Source: Fidelibacterota bacterium (GTDB lineage: Bacteria; Fidelibacterota; UBA2242; JAFGTP01). Taken from it: 9,597 nucleotides of DNA. Shown here piece by piece: positions 7,528 to 9,597 of this stretch. Numbering within the stretch: position 1 is the stretch's first letter; every line of letters starts with the position of its first letter. A program made the position numbers and the translations under genes. The stretch covers positions 4,025 to 13,621 of the forward strand of contig JAOZSG010000046.1 in the NCBI GenBank assembly GCA_029939785.1, given 5' to 3'. Under the pieces are notes generated by a model. That model had not been told where the DNA came from and searched no databases. It saw nothing but the letters and a program-made list of their open reading frames with translations.

Positions 7528-8472
7528 TTATTCTGCCTTTTTCTGATATTTCTCAACAATCTCACGAATATCATATGTAAATTCAGTCCACTTCTTTTCC
7601 CAATCCTCTTCATTCTCTTCTGAATAATCATAAAATTTTGTTTTTGTATCAACTTTTTCCTGCATCAATTTTGGTAATTCTGCAGTATTAGCAAGTTTTG
7701 GAAATAGATCTTCCATAACTTTTGCATAAATAGGAAGTCCGGTAATATCCATCCAGCGGAAAGGTCCACATAGTGCTGCCCACCATCCAATATCATTCCT
7801 AAAAGAACGATCAACCGTCTCCACATCTGCAACTCCTGATTCTACTAAATAAATTGCTTCTCTCATCATTGCATACATCAAACGATTTGAGATTAATCCA
7901 GATATATCATAATTCAGAACAGTAGGTTCTTTTCCACATCTTTCACCAATATTGCATGCGATTTGAACTGCTTCATCATTTGTATCTTTTGCTCTGGACA
8001 TTTCAAGATATTTTGTTATTTCAGCAGGTTCAGCCCAATGCATTCCAATAAATCGTCCTTTATGCACTAATTGCTCCTGCAATAGTGACAACGATAATCC
8101 TGATGTATTACTGGCAATTACTACATCTTCCCCGATTACAGATTCCAATGTTTTGTAAATACTACGCTTTAATTCCAATGACTCGCCAACAGTTTCAATA
8201 ATAAATTCACTATCGCCTAACTTTTCAACGGAGTTAACATATTGAAAACGTTCCTGCCAACCCTCAACTTCTGAAGCAGCAATTATATTTCGATCAATTA
8301 AATTCTTCATACTTTCAGCAATATGTTTAATAGTCTCTTGTTCACGAGTTGCTGTTCTACTATATGCAATTACATTGAAGCCATAAGTAATTAAACAACT
8401 GGCAATTCCTTGTCCCATCAGTCCTAAACCAACTAAACCGATAGTGTTTATTCCATTTTCTGATTTCATCAT
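7528..8472 (-). CDS. 3-hydroxyacyl-CoA dehydrogenase-family NAD-dependent oxidoreductase
   Basis: This 314-residue protein has the two domains of the 3HCDH family. The N-terminal Rossmann domain shows GLGLMGQGIA (15-24) for NAD. Compared with human HADH, the catalytic set is intact: Ser124 in SNTSG, His145, Glu157 (exactly twelve residues after the His, as in HADH) and Asn196 in SNRLM. The C-terminal helical domain includes the helix-start equivalent CGPFRWMDITGL (235-246). The segment after the catalytic His is WAEP rather than FFNP. The length matches single-function members, which include fatty-acid, L-gulonate and carnitine dehydrogenases. No thiolase, hydratase or acyl-CoA ligase is nearby and the neighbours are sugar enzymes, so a hydroxy-acid or sugar-acid substrate is at least as likely as an acyl-CoA. 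The start could be ATG 8472 or the next codon, ATG 8469; GGAT upstream suits either. It is 65 bp after the DUF3830 gene. Confidence 0.85.
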   Translation of the reverse strand: MMKSENGINTIGLVGLGLMGQGIASCLITYGFNVIAYSRTATREQETIKHIAESMKNLIDRNIIAASEVEGWQERFQYVNSVEKLGDSEFIIETVGESLELKRSIYKTLESVIGEDVVIASNTSGLSLSLLQEQLVHKGRFIGMHWAEPAEITKYLEMSRAKDTNDEAVQIACNIGERCGKEPTVLNYDISGLISNRLMYAMMREAIYLVESGVADVETVDRSFRNDIGWWAALCGPFRWMDITGLPIYAKVMEDLFPKLANTAELPKLMQEKVDTKTKFYDYSEENEEDWEKKWTEFTYDIREIVEKYQKKAE

Positions 8473-8537
8473 AATACATCCATTTTTTTAGCTATTAAAT
8501 TTCACAATCTGACCAAATAATTTAAAATTCGATCTTA

Positions 8538-8990
8538 TTAATCTTCTATTAAACTAATTCTCACAGTTTTTACGCCAGTTATTCTTGTATTAGCAGAAGC
8601 TTTATAAAACTCTGTAGCATCACCTTCAATTTTTGCAAAGATATTTCCCACAACAGGACCTTCAGCCATTGTAGGAGTGGCATCTTTATCATAAAACCAT
8701 GCTATTTCAGAAACATCATCATCTAAACCATAGTGGTCATCCTTATTTAACCAGATATATATAAGATCTCCAGTTTCTACTGAACAAGTTGCTTTTTCTC
8801 GACCAATTTTAATATCTGTAGAAAGTAACATTGCTACTTCACTACCAGAATATCTGGCATGAGTTCCAATACTTTCCAATGGTAAATTTTTTATTAATTC
8901 ACTACATGTACGAGGCATTTCTTCTTCTAATAATCTTGCTCTCGCTGTAATGTTTTGTTCAACGAATTTTAATTCTATGTATCTTGGCAT
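8538..8990 (-). CDS. DUF3830 family cyclophilin-like protein
   Basis: This small protein of 150 residues matches the DUF3830 pattern as I know it. It has an N-terminal beta strand (IELKF), then RARLLEEEMPRTC (17-29), a short helix ending in LPLES, HARYSGSEVAML (44-55), ETGDLIYIW (72-80), IAWFYD (95-100) and EGPVVGNIFAKI (109-120). The family is described as having a cyclophilin-like beta-barrel fold but no established enzymatic role. PRTC-x-x-L resembles the start of cyclophilin-like small domains, but no prolyl isomerase active-site signature is obvious. There is no signal peptide, so it is probably cytoplasmic. The ATG at 8990 follows AGGAG with eight bases between. It is the first gene of the probable operon and is immediately followed by the dehydrogenase. 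A shared small-molecule ligand is possible but is only inferred. Confidence 0.75.
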   Translation of the reverse strand: MPRYIELKFVEQNITARARLLEEEMPRTCSELIKNLPLESIGTHARYSGSEVAMLLSTDIKIGREKATCSVETGDLIYIWLNKDDHYGLDDDVSEIAWFYDKDATPTMAEGPVVGNIFAKIEGDATEFYKASANTRITGVKTVRISLIED

Positions 8991-9014
8991 TTTAATTTCT
9001 CCTTTTTTTCTCTA

Positions 9015-9044
9015 TGACAGAATGATTACTGACAGAATAATAAT
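9015..9044. repeat. Tandem 15-bp direct repeat upstream of the DUF3830 gene
   Basis: TGACAGAATGATTAC (9015-9029) is followed directly by TGACAGAATAATAAT (9030-9044), with 12 of 15 positions identical. The pair starts 25 bp upstream of the DUF3830 ATG and overlaps a possible -10 box. Two adjacent same-orientation copies in front of the first operon gene could bind an activator or repressor, but chance duplication in AT-rich DNA is not excluded. Confidence 0.4.
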
Positions 9045-9067
9045 AAAAAATTTATTGTTCTTCTCAA
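9037..9067 (-). promoter_or_regulatory. Weak sigma70-like promoter candidate for the DUF3830-to-araB operon
   Basis: On the minus strand TTGAGA (9067-9062) is followed after 16 bases by TATTAT (9045-9040). This is in the only gap above 100 bp upstream of the operon and after the end of the GxxExxY gene. Such boxes arise easily in AT-rich sequence, so this is only a candidate. Confidence 0.25.
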
Positions 9068-9098
9068 CAGAGCCTTCTTATCATTATGTCAAAAATTA

Positions 9099-9597
9099 TT
9101 ATGTCTTTCTTATTGTTTTGAAAGTAATTTTTCGTTTATTGAAATTTACCCATTGTATTGCTTCAAGATCTACATAGTGTAAAAATCTTTTCATATGTTC
9201 TTCATAATATTTAAAATCTCTACTTATTGCTGTAATTTTAAAAGCTGTTTTAGAATTTAAAAGATGTACTTTCTGTTCGCCTAATTTTATACCTTCATTA
9301 ACAACAATAAGATTATTAATTACCTTTTCTACACCACCACGAAAATAACAAATTGCATCATAAAATAAATTCAAATCTAAAAAGACACCCCAATCTTTTA
9401 TTAAGTCATTCATCATTTTTTTAAACCATATTGCATCTGAATCTAAATCCAACCAATAAGTATAATTTATATCGAAATTGTACCTGTCTGTTTTATCTAT
9501 GGAAGTTGATATGAACCTTTTCTTAATAGACATAGTTTTAAAATTAATTAACTGCCCATGATGTAATTCCAGTAACATCAAATAATTAATAATTTGT
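9099..9597 (-). CDS. C-terminal part of a GxxExxY / PD-(D/E)XK-like protein, truncated by the window
   Basis: The frame is open to the right edge, with QIINYLM upstream of the first ATG (9578), so the internal ATG is probably not the start. The segment QIINYLMLLELHHGQLINF matches the end of the GxxExxY (PDDEXK_3-like) fold, typically Q-x-x-x-Y-L-x-x-x-x-x-x-x-G-x-L-I-N-F. The conserved nuclease-like acidic and lysine residues would lie upstream, outside the window. After it comes a longer C-terminal region with LIKDWGVFLDLNLFYDAICYFRGG, KVHLLNSKTAFKITA and FLHYVDLEAIQWVNFN, a form I recall from GxxExxY proteins of Planctomycetes and relatives. The role of the family is not established; nuclease activity is a fold-based guess. 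The gene ends 108 bp before the DUF3830 gene and has no evident link with the sugar cluster. It appears even more AT-rich than its neighbours. Confidence 0.65.
   Translation of the reverse strand, partial: QIINYLMLLELHHGQLINFKTMSIKKRFISTSIDKTDRYNFDINYTYWLDLDSDAIWFKKMMNDLIKDWGVFLDLNLFYDAICYFRGGVEKVINNLIVVNEGIKLGEQKVHLLNSKTAFKITAISRDFKYYEEHMKRFLHYVDLEAIQWVNFNKRKITFKTIRKT

Noticed and set aside
9576..9581. TTG or ATG near 9580 as the true start of the right-end gene
   Set aside because: The frame stays open to the window edge, upstream residues fit the family motif, and no ribosome binding site precedes these codons.

Overview
The window comes from an AT-rich bacterial genome that is probably diderm. 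Every supportable gene lies on the minus strand, so transcription runs from high to low coordinates. Clear Shine-Dalgarno sequences (AAAGGA or AAGGAG) precede most starts, which argues somewhat against Bacteroidota. The beta-glucosidase carries a lipoprotein signal. The window-end GxxExxY-type protein has a C-terminal extension that I recall from Planctomycetes, Verrucomicrobia and Lentisphaerae. A low-GC member of the PVC group, or another SD-using diderm, fits, but the phylum cannot be fixed from this sequence.

Layout in order of transcription: (1) 9597-9099, the C-terminal part of a GxxExxY / PD-(D/E)XK-like protein, cut by the window edge. (2) 8990-8538, a DUF3830 cyclophilin-like protein. 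(3) 8472-7528, a 3-hydroxyacyl-CoA dehydrogenase-family oxidoreductase. (4) 7459-4946, an exported GH3 beta-glycosidase lipoprotein with a PA14 insert. (5) 4851-2065, a cytoplasmic GH38 alpha-mannosidase-like protein. (6) 1945-302, L-ribulokinase (AraB). (7) 169-1, the start of another gene, possibly a SWIM/SNF2-helicase-associated protein. Genes 2 to 6 are separated by 65, 68, 94 and 119 bp and look like one catabolic unit. It appears to end at a 28-bp perfect palindrome six bases after the ribulokinase stop.

As a working model, the lipoprotein GH3 releases sugars outside the inner membrane, the GH38 protein processes an imported mannoside or related glycoside, AraB phosphorylates L-ribulose, and the dehydrogenase oxidises a hydroxy-acid or sugar-acid intermediate. 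No transporter, isomerase, epimerase or regulator is inside the window, so the true substrate is unknown.

The most interesting points are substitutions in key residues. The GH38 protein has Phe126 where the family has its nucleophilic, metal-binding Asp, while the other expected active-site residues remain. The GH3 enzyme has Asn and Gly where the family usually has the subsite Asp and Arg of the xDGPxGxR loop. The dehydrogenase keeps its catalytic Ser/His/Glu/Asn set but has WAEP in place of the usual FFNP. Two of the intergenic gaps are filled by hairpin-forming repeats, one of which supplies the stop codon of the GH38 gene. I did not find a clearly new multi-gene defence or mobile system.
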